Of a DNA stretch of 64,000 bases, positions 8,095 through 16,708 are shown piece by piece. This stretch comes from PNMQ01 sp964478775 (GTDB lineage: Bacteria; Pseudomonadota; Alphaproteobacteria; Paracaedibacterales; CAIOTO01), in NCBI GenBank assembly GCA_964478775.1, contig CAYZJC010000001.1:62001-126000 (forward strand), written 5' to 3'. The notes beneath the pieces are model-generated. The model was not told the DNA's origin and made no database searches. It was given only the letters and a program-made list of their open reading frames with translations. Every line of letters starts with the position of its first letter. Within the stretch, counting starts at the first letter, position 1. Position numbers and translations under genes: made by a program.

Positions 8095-9360
8095 TTAGAG
8101 CTGTATGATATGCAACACCTTTAGTACTTCCAGTGTAAAGACAACACCGCCTAGCACAGCGATCAGCGCCACAGCCCACAAGGGTAATGGCACTTTAAAA
8201 TCCGCTTTCCAGTTGTTACGTCTGCCTATCATGACAATACTAGCAGGTATGATCCCAAACAATACAATTGCGAAAAATCCACCAGCAAACTCAAGGGCTG
8301 TCATAAAGATATCCATAAAACCATAAACACCTGCTAGACAAAATCCAAAAAAGAGAATTAATGTAAAGTCTTCACGCAAACGTGGCATAAATTCACGCAC
8401 AAAAGCACTCACACTGAGACCTTGACCAAAGACGGATGTAATAATAGCCGCAAAAGCAAAAAGACTTGCCCACATCCCAAAGGAAACACCTATCATTTCA
8501 GAGGAAGATGTTAATGCAGTTTTTTCAGCTAATACCTGTGTTGCGATTTTTCCAGCTTTAAACATGTGTGCTAATTCATCTGCTGATATCACACCTAAAA
8601 CGGCGCCTGTCCACAACACATAAACTAACAAGGGTAAAAAGCTACCCAAAACAATGGCCCAAATGGTTGTCTTTGAAAAACCACCACTATAGTTTGAAAC
8701 TGCTGGCAACATGTTATGAAAACCAAAGGAAGTGATTAAAAACGGCACCAAAAAAGCAAACCCTTTATGTTGCACATAATCATAGTGTGTCATGTCGATA
8801 TTGCTAAAACATAAAGCTATTAAAACAACGAACGAAACGGCTAACAATAGCATCCCCAAACGGTTAGCCACATCAACAACACCATATCTTAATCTCAGTA
8901 CGAAAAAGGACACACCAGCCAAAATCACTGCCCCCCAATTTGTAGGCAATATAAAGGGATCATTGAGCAATTTATCCAAAACAGATTGAATCAATTGCGC
9001 AATCAATCCCCCCCCTTTATCAAGATATGCCATCATAATGCAGCTAAACAGCCCTAAAAATAAACCGATAACCAAGTAACGACCGCTTTTGCCAAGTGCT
9101 TTTTCAACTGTTGAAAGTAATTGTCCATGTGTCGTGTTAAGGCCTTTGTGTGTTACGTTTACCTGCTGTGTTTTCCACGATAACGCTTCACACAAGAGTA
9201 AACCCGCTAACAACATGTAAAACCAAACACCCGCAAACACCGCTAATGCTGGCCAAAAGCCAACTTGCCCAACAATCACTGGCAATGCAAGCATCCCTGC
9301 ACCAATTGTACTTCCGGCAATTAAAAGTGTGCTGCCTATAAAGGTCTTTGGTAATATCAT
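8095..9360 (-). CDS. Aromatic amino acid permease (TyrP/Mtr family)
   Basis: An inner-membrane proton symporter of the hydroxy/aromatic amino acid permease family. It has 421 residues and about 11 hydrophobic helices. The first helix 'GSTIGAGMLALPVIVGQVG' is the family signature, and 'FLITSFGFHNMLPAVSNY' matches the helix 6 region. It probably imports tyrosine or tryptophan from the host. It heads a minus-strand run with pgpA, the GyrI-like gene, the broken methyltransferase and the cyclase. Substrate specificity cannot be read from sequence. Confidence 0.88.
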   Translation of the reverse strand: MILPKTFIGSTLLIAGSTIGAGMLALPVIVGQVGFWPALAVFAGVWFYMLLAGLLLCEALSWKTQQVNVTHKGLNTTHGQLLSTVEKALGKSGRYLVIGLFLGLFSCIMMAYLDKGGGLIAQLIQSVLDKLLNDPFILPTNWGAVILAGVSFFVLRLRYGVVDVANRLGMLLLAVSFVVLIALCFSNIDMTHYDYVQHKGFAFLVPFLITSFGFHNMLPAVSNYSGGFSKTTIWAIVLGSFLPLLVYVLWTGAVLGVISADELAHMFKAGKIATQVLAEKTALTSSSEMIGVSFGMWASLFAFAAIITSVFGQGLSVSAFVREFMPRLREDFTLILFFGFCLAGVYGFMDIFMTALEFAGGFFAIVLFGIIPASIVMIGRRNNWKADFKVPLPLWAVALIAVLGGVVFTLEVLKVLHIIQL

Positions 9361-9596
9361 ATAAACCTCATTTGGTAGGTTATGCGCTTTTTCATATCAT
9401 CATGCAAAAAACTATTTTAAACATGGGCATAACTAACTCATCATAACGAATGCGGTTGTGGGAAACAAATTAATTTAACCATAGCCATTTTCAAATATGT
9501 GCCTTTAAGAAAATTCAACGCCTAAACAGTGACATTTATGGTATACTTTCTACAACTGCGCTATCTGGTTTCTTTCTTCACACACTGTTTTTTTTC

Positions 9597-10016
9597 ATGC
9601 AATTAGACAAAATTATCGACATAAATCAATCTACAGACACCAATGAAGACATTGCTTTAGAAAAAAGCCGTGTGTCTATTGGGTTTTCCTCTCTTGCGCA
9701 AGACTGGACAGAAGGTGCACTAGACCTTAACAAACACTTGGTAAGCAATCCCATTTCAACTTTTTTTATGCGCATACAAGGTTCAGCCTTAGAAAAACAC
9801 AACATGTTTGATAAAGATTTGTTAATAATTAACAGGTCTCTTGCCCCTAAAAATGGTGACTATATTATTGCAATTGTACAAGGTGAACTTCAAATAAAGC
9901 AAATCAACAACACTTATAATAACGATAAGCATTTACCTAGCAATCATGATGATGACGGCGACACCTTCGAACTGTGGGGGGTAATCACACATGTTATTCA
10001 CAAATGCAGAGTTTAA
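9597..10016 (+). CDS. umuD: UmuD-like protein lacking the catalytic serine
   Basis: Partner of UmuC in translesion synthesis. The S24/LexA fold is clear: 'IGFSSLAQDW' (cleavage region), 'LDLNKHLVSNPISTFFMRIQG', 'FDKDLLIINRSLAPKNGDYIIAIVQGELQIKQI'. In family members the nucleophile sits in G(D/E)SM. Here the same place reads Gly62-Ser63-Ala64-Leu65, so the serine position holds alanine. The lysine partner (Lys101) is kept. The cleavage site reads Ile-Gly instead of Cys/Ala-Gly. Self-processing is therefore doubtful. No GTTC-N7-GTTC LexA box is seen upstream. The gene overlaps umuC by 26 bases. Confidence 0.82.
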   Translation: MQLDKIIDINQSTDTNEDIALEKSRVSIGFSSLAQDWTEGALDLNKHLVSNPISTFFMRIQGSALEKHNMFDKDLLIINRSLAPKNGDYIIAIVQGELQIKQINNTYNNDKHLPSNHDDDGDTFELWGVITHVIHKCRV

Positions 10017-11301
10017 GTTTAAAAAGTATTTCGCACTAGTGGATGCCAATAATTTTTTTGCCTCTTGCGAACGTATTTTTAACCCTGCCCTTGTCAACAA
10101 GCCCGTTGTTATTTTGTCTTCTAATGATGGGTGCGCCATTGCACGCTCACAAGAAGCAAAAGATCTAGGCATAGCGATGAGCGCCCCACTTTTTACCTTT
10201 CAACATCTTATCAAGCCACATGATATTTATATCAAGTCATCTAATTTTGAACTCTATGGGGATATCAGCTCGCGTTTAATGAAAATTTTAAAGCGTTTCA
10301 CCCCAGATATAGAAGTCTATTCCGTAGATGAAGCTTTTTTAGAATTAACCCACCTTCACACCAATGACTTTGAGCGGTTATGCAAAGATATTTACAAAAC
10401 GGTTTATGAGTGGATAGGTATACCTATCACCATTGGCATTGCCCCCACCAAAACCCTAGCGAAAGTTGCCAACAGACTTTCCAAACAAAGGCAGCAACGC
10501 CATATGATTTTATCAACCCCACAGCACATTGAAAATGCTTTGATGCGCATTCAAGTCGAAGATATTTGGGGGGTTGGAAAAGCCATGACGAAAAGCCTTC
10601 ATCAATATGGCATTTTCAGCGGGCATCAATTTGCAAAAATGGACCCAAGAATTGCACGCAAACGATACTCGGTTGTGGGAGAACGTATCATCAGAGAGCT
10701 ACATGGTTTTTCTTGTATAGAACTGCATAATCAAAACCAAGCTAAACAAAGCCTTCAGATTACGCGTTCCTTTGGCCAACCCCTTTTTCATTTTGATGAT
10801 ATTGCCCCTGCCATAGCAACACACATCACCAACCTTGGTGAAAAACTAAGGCGCGCACAACAAATGACCCCTCTTCTTTCTGTCTTTTGTCGAACTAGCC
10901 AATTTCAAAAAGAAAATAATTATTATGGCACCGCTACAATTGGCCTTGACCAACCCACGAACGATACGCACACCCTACTAAAATATGCATTAACAGCCCT
11001 AAAGCAATGCTACAAACCAGGTTTTGTGTATAAAGCCGCAGGGATTCATGCACACCACTTAATTGACTGCGACAGCCCAAAGCAACTCACGCTCACAACG
11101 TTAGCCCCAAACCCCATTTCACCCATTGAAACCAGTCATAAACCCACCCTCAACCATGCGATGGATGCTTTAAATACTAAATTTGGGAAAAAAACAATAT
11201 TTTTTGGTGCGTGCGGCCTCAATGAAAAACATAAACCTCGTTTTGACCAAAGAAGCCCACGCTACACAACACAATGGGATGAACTTATAAATATAAGCTA
11301 A
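9991..11301 (+). CDS. umuC: DNA polymerase V catalytic subunit UmuC
   Basis: A Y-family error-prone polymerase. Catalytic blocks are 'FALVDANNFFASCERIF' (first Asp), 'VVILSSNDGCAIARSQEAK' and 'VYSVDEAFLEL' (the SVDE acidic pair). The thumb is 'PITIGIAPTKTLAKVANRLSK', followed by the helix-hairpin-helix 'DIWGVGKAMTKSL'. A little-finger domain and a UmuC-type C terminus ('RPRFDQRSPRYTTQWDELINIS'-like end) follow. The 436 residues are full length and all catalytic residues are intact, unlike in its UmuD partner. Translation is probably coupled to umuD. Confidence 0.95.
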   Translation: MLFTNAEFKFKKYFALVDANNFFASCERIFNPALVNKPVVILSSNDGCAIARSQEAKDLGIAMSAPLFTFQHLIKPHDIYIKSSNFELYGDISSRLMKILKRFTPDIEVYSVDEAFLELTHLHTNDFERLCKDIYKTVYEWIGIPITIGIAPTKTLAKVANRLSKQRQQRHMILSTPQHIENALMRIQVEDIWGVGKAMTKSLHQYGIFSGHQFAKMDPRIARKRYSVVGERIIRELHGFSCIELHNQNQAKQSLQITRSFGQPLFHFDDIAPAIATHITNLGEKLRRAQQMTPLLSVFCRTSQFQKENNYYGTATIGLDQPTNDTHTLLKYALTALKQCYKPGFVYKAAGIHAHHLIDCDSPKQLTLTTLAPNPISPIETSHKPTLNHAMDALNTKFGKKTIFFGACGLNEKHKPRFDQRSPRYTTQWDELINIS

Positions 11302-11314
11302 ACATCTATATTGT

Positions 11315-12331
11315 TTACAAAAACTCACAAACATAACGCATCAAGTCTGAATTTTCAAGTGCCTTTCTTGTATGCGCTTTCTTTGGAAAGTGTCCTAAAT
11401 CAACAGGTGCTTGAGGTGCTTGAGGGCCTTGAAACCCAGCACTACTCAAGAATGTCAGAAAAAACTTATTGGGGTAAAACCTAAGTTCTTGCAATATTTC
11501 AAGGGACCCATTTGGACGACTTGCAATACTAACTGCTGTTTCACCACCATTACACGCAGTTCGCACATCGACGCCTGGGCGTTGTAACAATAACTTCACC
11601 ATTTCAAAATTTTTCACATTCACCGCCTGCATTAATGCTGTATAGCCATAATAGTCTCGTGCATTGAGATCTATACCGGGGACAGTCAATAGAAATTGCA
11701 CAATATTCAATGAATCATTTAAAATGGCACACATCAAAGGTGTCGTTCTATTCTTTTTAGGGTAATTCACATCTGCACCATGTTCAACAAGAAAGTGAAC
11801 TAAATTTAAGTTCTTGAAATCAACAACATTGATAAAAGGTGTAAAACCAAAATAATTCACTGTATTTATTTTTGGTTTGTGCCTTAAAATAAGCTGCTGA
11901 GTGATTGTGGGGGGGTGCAATAAAATCACAGACCAATGCAATGGCGTTCTACCGAAATAATCTGGAATATCAATATCGGCTGAATAACTCAACAACAAAG
12001 CGACAATTTCAAGATTGCCAGATTTGACAGCATGCAGCACTGCCGTTTGTCCTGCCTTATCTCTTGCATTGGTGTTTGCTTGACAACTTAAGACATAGGA
12101 AACAAGGGGGCCATTTCCACTCACCACAGCCTTCATCAAAACCGTATGCCCCCCCTCATTTTCCGCATCTATATGTATGCCCTTATCCAAACCTTCATCA
12201 ATATACTGCTGTGTTGTGGTGTCATCAATTGCTGAAACCCATTGCATGACTTCTTGGTTTGTAAGCGCCTCAGACTTACCAACCTTTACTATTCCACACA
12301 AACACACTAAATAAAAAATAGATTTTATCAT
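11315..12331 (-). CDS. Secreted ankyrin-repeat protein A
   Basis: A signal peptide ('MIKSIFYLVCLCGIVKVGKS') is followed by a 35-residue module 'LTNQEVMQWVSAIDDTTTQQYIDEGLDKGI' (given in part). About six ankyrin repeats follow ('GHTVLMKAVVSGN', 'GQTAVLHAVKSGN', 'GRTPLHWSV', 'NRTTPLMCAI', 'GYTALMQAV', 'GETAVSIA') and then a tail 'ALENSDLMRYVCEFL'. I took the ATG at 12331; a GTG at 12355 sits directly against its own purine stretch. It is a paralogue of the next gene. Ankyrin proteins with export signals are typical host-targeting candidates, but the target is unknown. Confidence 0.85.
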   Translation of the reverse strand: MIKSIFYLVCLCGIVKVGKSEALTNQEVMQWVSAIDDTTTQQYIDEGLDKGIHIDAENEGGHTVLMKAVVSGNGPLVSYVLSCQANTNARDKAGQTAVLHAVKSGNLEIVALLLSYSADIDIPDYFGRTPLHWSVILLHPPTITQQLILRHKPKINTVNYFGFTPFINVVDFKNLNLVHFLVEHGADVNYPKKNRTTPLMCAILNDSLNIVQFLLTVPGIDLNARDYYGYTALMQAVNVKNFEMVKLLLQRPGVDVRTACNGGETAVSIASRPNGSLEILQELRFYPNKFFLTFLSSAGFQGPQAPQAPVDLGHFPKKAHTRKALENSDLMRYVCEFL

Positions 12332-12369
12332 TTTAATGCCACCAACATTTCTCACTCCTTTTAAGAAAA

Positions 12370-13500
12370 CTATAGAAAAGAAGATATATAGCGCGCTAAG
12401 TCACTACTCTCCAAAACTTTTTTCGTACTCACTTCAATTGAATTTTGTGCATCAATTAACGCCTGGTCAGTTGTATGCTTTTGGATTTGTGTACCTTCAA
12501 TAAATATTAGCCATTTCTTCATTGCGTAAAAATTAAGCTCTCCCATTATTTCAGGGGTTGATTCATATTCTCTCACTGTTTGTCCGAAAGCATCTTGTAT
12601 ATTGAAATCTATCGTGTCATAAGATAATAAAAACTTCACTTTATCAAGCATCTGACCCGCAACAGCACTCATCAAAATTGTTTTTCCATCTCTAAAAGGA
12701 GAAAGCTCCTCTGCAACCATATTAATATCAACCCGAGGCAAAGATAACAAATAAGATAAACAGTCTGTATTTTCATAAAAAAGAGCGGCCTTTAAAGGAA
12801 ACATCCCTTTGTGTTCAACTTTTACATCGGCACCACACCCAACAAGCGCTTGCACTAAATCAAATCTATTTTTAATAATTGCAAATATTAAAAGAGACAC
12901 TCCTGATGGGAATGGAACATTAGGATTTGCACCACATTTAAGCAGTAAATCTATTGCTATATCATATTTTTGAAGAGCTATCGCGCGTGACAAAGCTGTA
13001 TAACCATTAAAGTTTATATAATCAACATTAAATCCATACTCTTTTAATATTTGCAAACAATTGCTCTCCCCAAATTCTACAGCGAATATGAACACTGGCA
13101 CATGAGGAAGATGAGTAGGATAATAACCATCAACTTGCATACTGGCAATTTTACACACAATTGTTGGCTGATCTGCAGAAACTGCTGCAATGCATTCATT
13201 TAAAAAGATATTTTGCGGGTTAAATTTCTCACTATAATTATCGAGAAGGTAATGGGCGAGTGGTGTGTTTTTAGCTTTAATTGATTTCATCAATACAGTC
13301 TCAAAGTCTTGAGTCGCTCTTACCCCTATGTCAATTCCTCTATTTAACCCTTCTTCAATATATTCAGGTGTCGTATCAGCAGTAATTCCAGCAACCCATC
13401 GTTCAATTTCTTGGGGAGTAACAGCATTTTCTGACATCGCATTACAAGATAGAGTTCCCAAGCATAACAATTTAAACATGTAAATAATTCGTAGTTTCAT
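12370..13500 (-). CDS. Secreted ankyrin-repeat protein B
   Basis: The start at 13500 has an AAGGA site nine bases upstream. A signal peptide of about 20 residues leads into 'VTPQEIERWVAGITADTTPEY', the same module as in protein A. Degenerate ankyrin repeats follow ('GYTALSRAIALQKYDIAIDLLLKCGANPN', read in parts, and 'GKTILMSAVAGQ'), then the tail 'VLESSDLARYISSFL'. Length is 376. The two genes are 38 bases apart and arose by tandem duplication with strong divergence of the repeats. No enzymatic domain is seen. Confidence 0.83.
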   Translation of the reverse strand: MKLRIIYMFKLLCLGTLSCNAMSENAVTPQEIERWVAGITADTTPEYIEEGLNRGIDIGVRATQDFETVLMKSIKAKNTPLAHYLLDNYSEKFNPQNIFLNECIAAVSADQPTIVCKIASMQVDGYYPTHLPHVPVFIFAVEFGESNCLQILKEYGFNVDYINFNGYTALSRAIALQKYDIAIDLLLKCGANPNVPFPSGVSLLIFAIIKNRFDLVQALVGCGADVKVEHKGMFPLKAALFYENTDCLSYLLSLPRVDINMVAEELSPFRDGKTILMSAVAGQMLDKVKFLLSYDTIDFNIQDAFGQTVREYESTPEIMGELNFYAMKKWLIFIEGTQIQKHTTDQALIDAQNSIEVSTKKVLESSDLARYISSFL

Positions 13501-13642
13501 AAACGAAAATCCTTTTTATATTTTATCAATTAATAATACACCAAAACGAAAAACCGAACGATGTATTAAATCACCTGACTTTAAAAAGATAGGTCTTATT
13601 TTTATAATTGCAAGGCACTTAATTTGGGATTGAGCAAAAAAA

Positions 13643-15016
13643 TTACAGATAAAAGGGGCGCTCATGGAAAAGACGCTCAGCCTTTTTTGCACCGTCTTTT
13701 TGCACAATAATAACTAAAATATCACCGGCTTGAATCAGCATACGTGTTGGCGTTAATGTCACCTGTCCATCTCGCACAAGGGCAACGACATGCATAATAC
13801 CTTTAAGGGTAATGTCTGAAATTGTTAAGCCAATAATATTGCTTGTTTCTTTGGCTTCAGCTTCAATTACTTCCACGTGCGCATTCGCAATTGAATGTAC
13901 AGACTGCAGCCTTCCTTGACAAACATATTGTAAAATGGTCGACACAGTAATCGCACGAGGGTTTACAACAGCATCCACCCCAAGAGATGTCACAAGGCCT
14001 GAATAATTTGTCTTATTAAGTAAGGAAACTGTTCTTCTTGTGCCTTGTTGTTTTGCCAATAATGATACAAGAATATTCACCTTATCGTCATCAGTTAAAG
14101 CAAGTAAGGTATCAGCTTGCGGCACATTGGCTTCTGCTAATACATCTAAATCTAAGGCATCTCCATTTAAAATTTGGGCCGTATTTAATAAACGTGCGGC
14201 CTCTGTACAGCGTGCAGCACTTTTTTCAATCACACGAATAGAAGCATCTAAATTTTTATGCTCAAGTTGTAGCGCAAGCCCCATGCCAATATTGCCTCCA
14301 CCAACAATTGCAATTTTACGATGATCAACCGTATCAAATCCAAAGATTTTCATGGCTCTGTTCACATCTTTTGCTTGCAGGGTAAAATAGACTTCATCAT
14401 TCAAAGCAATCGCATCATCTGACCCAGGGAAAATATGCTTGTCCCCACGAACGATACAAGAAATATGAATTTCAATATCCGTAAACACTGTGTTTAAAAA
14501 ACGAATGGGTGTATTGATAATGGCAGACATACAATTGACATGCACAGCTATCATCTTGAGCTGATCATTCGCCAACGGAAAAACTTCAAACGCACCCACA
14601 ATTTCAGTACTACGTGCTAACGCTTTTGCAACCTCTACTTCTGGTGAAATAATAACGTCTATCGAATAGTTTTTATAAAAATGGCTAAGATCCGTTGTGC
14701 CTAAGTAGTCTTGGTGGCGAATGCGTGCAATTTTTGTTTTCACATCAAATAAGGAATGCGCCATCTCACAGGCCACCATATTCACTTCATCAGACGCAGT
14801 AACCGCCACTAGCAGATCCGCCTCATGAATTTGCGCACGCTCTAAGACACCTGGATGCGAAGCAAACCCCTGAACAGGCTTAATATCAATTTTGTCACTA
14901 ATACTATTTAAAACATCACCAGAAGAATCTACAACTGTGATTTCATTTTCATCTGTAGACAGATACCTTGCTATGCTGTGGCCTACTTGACCTGCACCTA
15001 AAATTACAACCTTCAT
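13643..15016 (-). CDS. trkA: Trk system potassium uptake protein TrkA
   Basis: A cytoplasmic NAD(H)-binding gating subunit of the Trk potassium channel. It has two RCK units: the N-terminal Rossmann motif 'MKVVILGAGQVG' and a second 'IAIVGGGNIGMGLA' near residue 231, each followed by a TrkA-C domain. The 457 residues are the full two-domain length. Its place downstream of ntrX is a conserved alphaproteobacterial arrangement. Between it and ntrX lie remnants of a diverged second ntrX/trkA junction and an N run. Confidence 0.94.
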   Translation of the reverse strand: MKVVILGAGQVGHSIARYLSTDENEITVVDSSGDVLNSISDKIDIKPVQGFASHPGVLERAQIHEADLLVAVTASDEVNMVACEMAHSLFDVKTKIARIRHQDYLGTTDLSHFYKNYSIDVIISPEVEVAKALARSTEIVGAFEVFPLANDQLKMIAVHVNCMSAIINTPIRFLNTVFTDIEIHISCIVRGDKHIFPGSDDAIALNDEVYFTLQAKDVNRAMKIFGFDTVDHRKIAIVGGGNIGMGLALQLEHKNLDASIRVIEKSAARCTEAARLLNTAQILNGDALDLDVLAEANVPQADTLLALTDDDKVNILVSLLAKQQGTRRTVSLLNKTNYSGLVTSLGVDAVVNPRAITVSTILQYVCQGRLQSVHSIANAHVEVIEAEAKETSNIIGLTISDITLKGIMHVVALVRDGQVTLTPTRMLIQAGDILVIIVQKDGAKKAERLFHERPFYL

Positions 15017-15067
15017 TGTGGATGCCTAAATATAAAATGAGTCTTATTCATCGTAACTCAACACACA

Positions 15068-15139
15068 TCACGCAGGTTCTTCGTACATGAATTCATCAGC
15101 TTTTTCTTTTGGATCATGCACCTTCAAGGCACGAAGCTT
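15068..15139 (-). pseudogene. 3' fragment of a second ntrX-like gene
   Basis: Read on the minus strand from the N run, 24 codons give 'KLRALKVHDPKEKADEF' and a short acidic end, closing with TGA. This parallels the true NtrX end 'KLRSLKVYDFKGKDDDD' and its acidic tail. It is the end of a diverged ntrX copy; the rest is absent or lies in the gap at 15140-15149. Confidence 0.6.
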
Positions 15140-15149
15140 NNNNNNNNNN
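15140..15149. other. Assembly gap (10 N)
   Basis: Ten undetermined bases separate the ntrX-like 3' fragment from the trkA-like 5' fragment. The tmk gap also has exactly ten N and is too short for what it hides, so the true distance here is probably not ten. Confidence 0.95.
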
Positions 15150-15237
15150 CAATAATCGTAATACTATTTTCATTGCGAGATAAAAACTTTGCAACTGAAA
15201 GCCCAGTTTTGCCTGCGCCGATAATAACTATTTTCAT
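15150..15237 (-). pseudogene. 5' fragment of a second trkA-like gene
   Basis: An ATG at 15235-15237 opens 29 codons reading 'MKIVIIGAGKTGLSVAKFL' and then a short stretch up to the N run. It aligns with the TrkA start 'MKVVILGAGQVGHSIARYL', including the dinucleotide-binding glycines, but is diverged. It starts 13 bases after the ntrX stop, where trkA is expected. So either trkA was duplicated here or a different Rossmann protein begins here. Confidence 0.55.
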
Positions 15238-15249
15238 AGTAATTGCAAT

Positions 15250-16680
15250 CTATGCTTCTTCCGCTTCGTAAAAATCATCATCATCTTTTCCTTTAAAATC
15301 GTACACTTTTAAAGAACGTAGTTTACGATGCAAAGCAGATCTTTCCATACCAATAAACCGTGCGGTTTGTGAAATATTGCCACTAAATCTATTGACTTGC
15401 GCTATAAGATACTCACGTTCAAATGCTTCACGCGCTTCCCTTAAAGGTAAGACAACAATATCTGCAGTTTTTGAATACCACTTAGAATTAAAATTATTTC
15501 CATTTACAACTTCATGTGGTAAATGTTCTTTGGTGATGGGTTCAAAATCTTGTGCTGGGGGTGTTGACATAATCCAATCAATAACATTACGCAATTGCAC
15601 TAAGTCACCTGGCCAATCGTAAGATTGCAACATCACTAACGCATCTTCTGCAAAAGGTCGCGGCTTAGCCCCCATAATGGTAGCTGCATCTTCCATCATC
15701 TTTGTTGCAATCATAGGTATATCAGCAACCCTTTCACGAAGAGATGGTAAATAAATATGAGACACACACAGACGATAATATAAATCTTCTCTAAAGCTGC
15801 CCTCACTAATCAGTTCACTTACATTTTCAGAAGACCCCGCAATAAAGCGGACATCAACACTAATTTTTTCCTGCCCCCCAACGCGGGTAAAGGCTTGCTC
15901 ATGCAACACCTTAATTAATTTAGCCTGAAAAGGTAAAGGCAGCTGTGTGATTTCATCAAAGTAAACTGTTCCCCCATGCGCCTGCTCTAACACGCCAATT
16001 TTTCTTGGTTGAGTTGGGTCTTGGTTCATAATTTCTGTACCAAAAAGTTCAGCTTCTAATTTATGCGGATGAAGCGACCCACAATTAACCACAAACATCG
16101 GCGCATTTGCACGCTTTGAAATCTGGTGAATTTCCCTTGCAATCGCTTCTTTACCAGAACCATGCACGCCAGTAATAAACACACGTGATTGTTGCTGTGA
16201 TAATTTTTCAATACTTTGTCGTAGCAATTGCACAATATTACTATTGCCAATCAAAGAAAGTGGAGAAACACGCGCCTTAACTTTAAGTTCAGCATTTTCT
16301 CGCTTTAAACGAGATGTCTCAATCGCCCGTTCAGCCACTAGCAACAAGCGTTCTGTTTTAAAGGGCTTTTCAATAAAGTCATATGCCCCTTTTTTAATTG
16401 CCGAGACAGCTGTTTCAATAGTACCATGTCCACTAATCATAATAACAGGCACATAAGGGTGGTCACGTTTAATGGTCTCAAGTATACGAATACCATCACG
16501 TTCCCCATCACCAAGCCATACATCTAAAATAATCAAGCTAGGCTGTCTTTGCTTGATAAGATCAAGTGCTGAAACCCCATCGCAAGCTACTCGCGTTGTG
16601 TAGCCTTCGTCTTGTAAAATGCCTGACACAATTTCACGAATATCAGATTCATCATCCACAATCAAAACATCATATGACAT
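15250..16680 (-). CDS. ntrX: Response regulator NtrX
   Basis: The regulator of the NtrY-NtrX two-component system (nitrogen, redox and envelope control in alphaproteobacteria). The receiver has acidic 'VDDE' and the phosphoacceptor in 'LIILDVWL', plus 'EKPFK'. The AAA+ domain has Walker A 'GVHGSGKE' near residue 171 and 'GGTVYFDEI' as Walker B. A C-terminal Fis-type helix-turn-helix lies in 'GNISQTARFIGMERSALHRKL'-like sequence, read in parts. The sigma-54 contact loop GAFTGA is missing: 'ELFGTEIMNQDPTQPRKIG' stands there. It lies 28 bases after ntrY. Confidence 0.95.
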   Translation of the reverse strand: MSYDVLIVDDESDIREIVSGILQDEGYTTRVACDGVSALDLIKQRQPSLIILDVWLGDGERDGIRILETIKRDHPYVPVIMISGHGTIETAVSAIKKGAYDFIEKPFKTERLLLVAERAIETSRLKRENAELKVKARVSPLSLIGNSNIVQLLRQSIEKLSQQQSRVFITGVHGSGKEAIAREIHQISKRANAPMFVVNCGSLHPHKLEAELFGTEIMNQDPTQPRKIGVLEQAHGGTVYFDEITQLPLPFQAKLIKVLHEQAFTRVGGQEKISVDVRFIAGSSENVSELISEGSFREDLYYRLCVSHIYLPSLRERVADIPMIATKMMEDAATIMGAKPRPFAEDALVMLQSYDWPGDLVQLRNVIDWIMSTPPAQDFEPITKEHLPHEVVNGNNFNSKWYSKTADIVVLPLREAREAFEREYLIAQVNRFSGNISQTARFIGMERSALHRKLRSLKVYDFKGKDDDDFYEAEEA

Positions 16681-16708
16681 TAAAAACCTCTACACACTTA
16701 ATCTATAC

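Noticed and set aside
9361..9596. LexA/SOS box upstream of umuDC
   Set aside because: No GTTC-N7-GTTC or CTGT-N8-ACAG pattern was found. A TATACT at 9542-9547 lacks a -35 partner.
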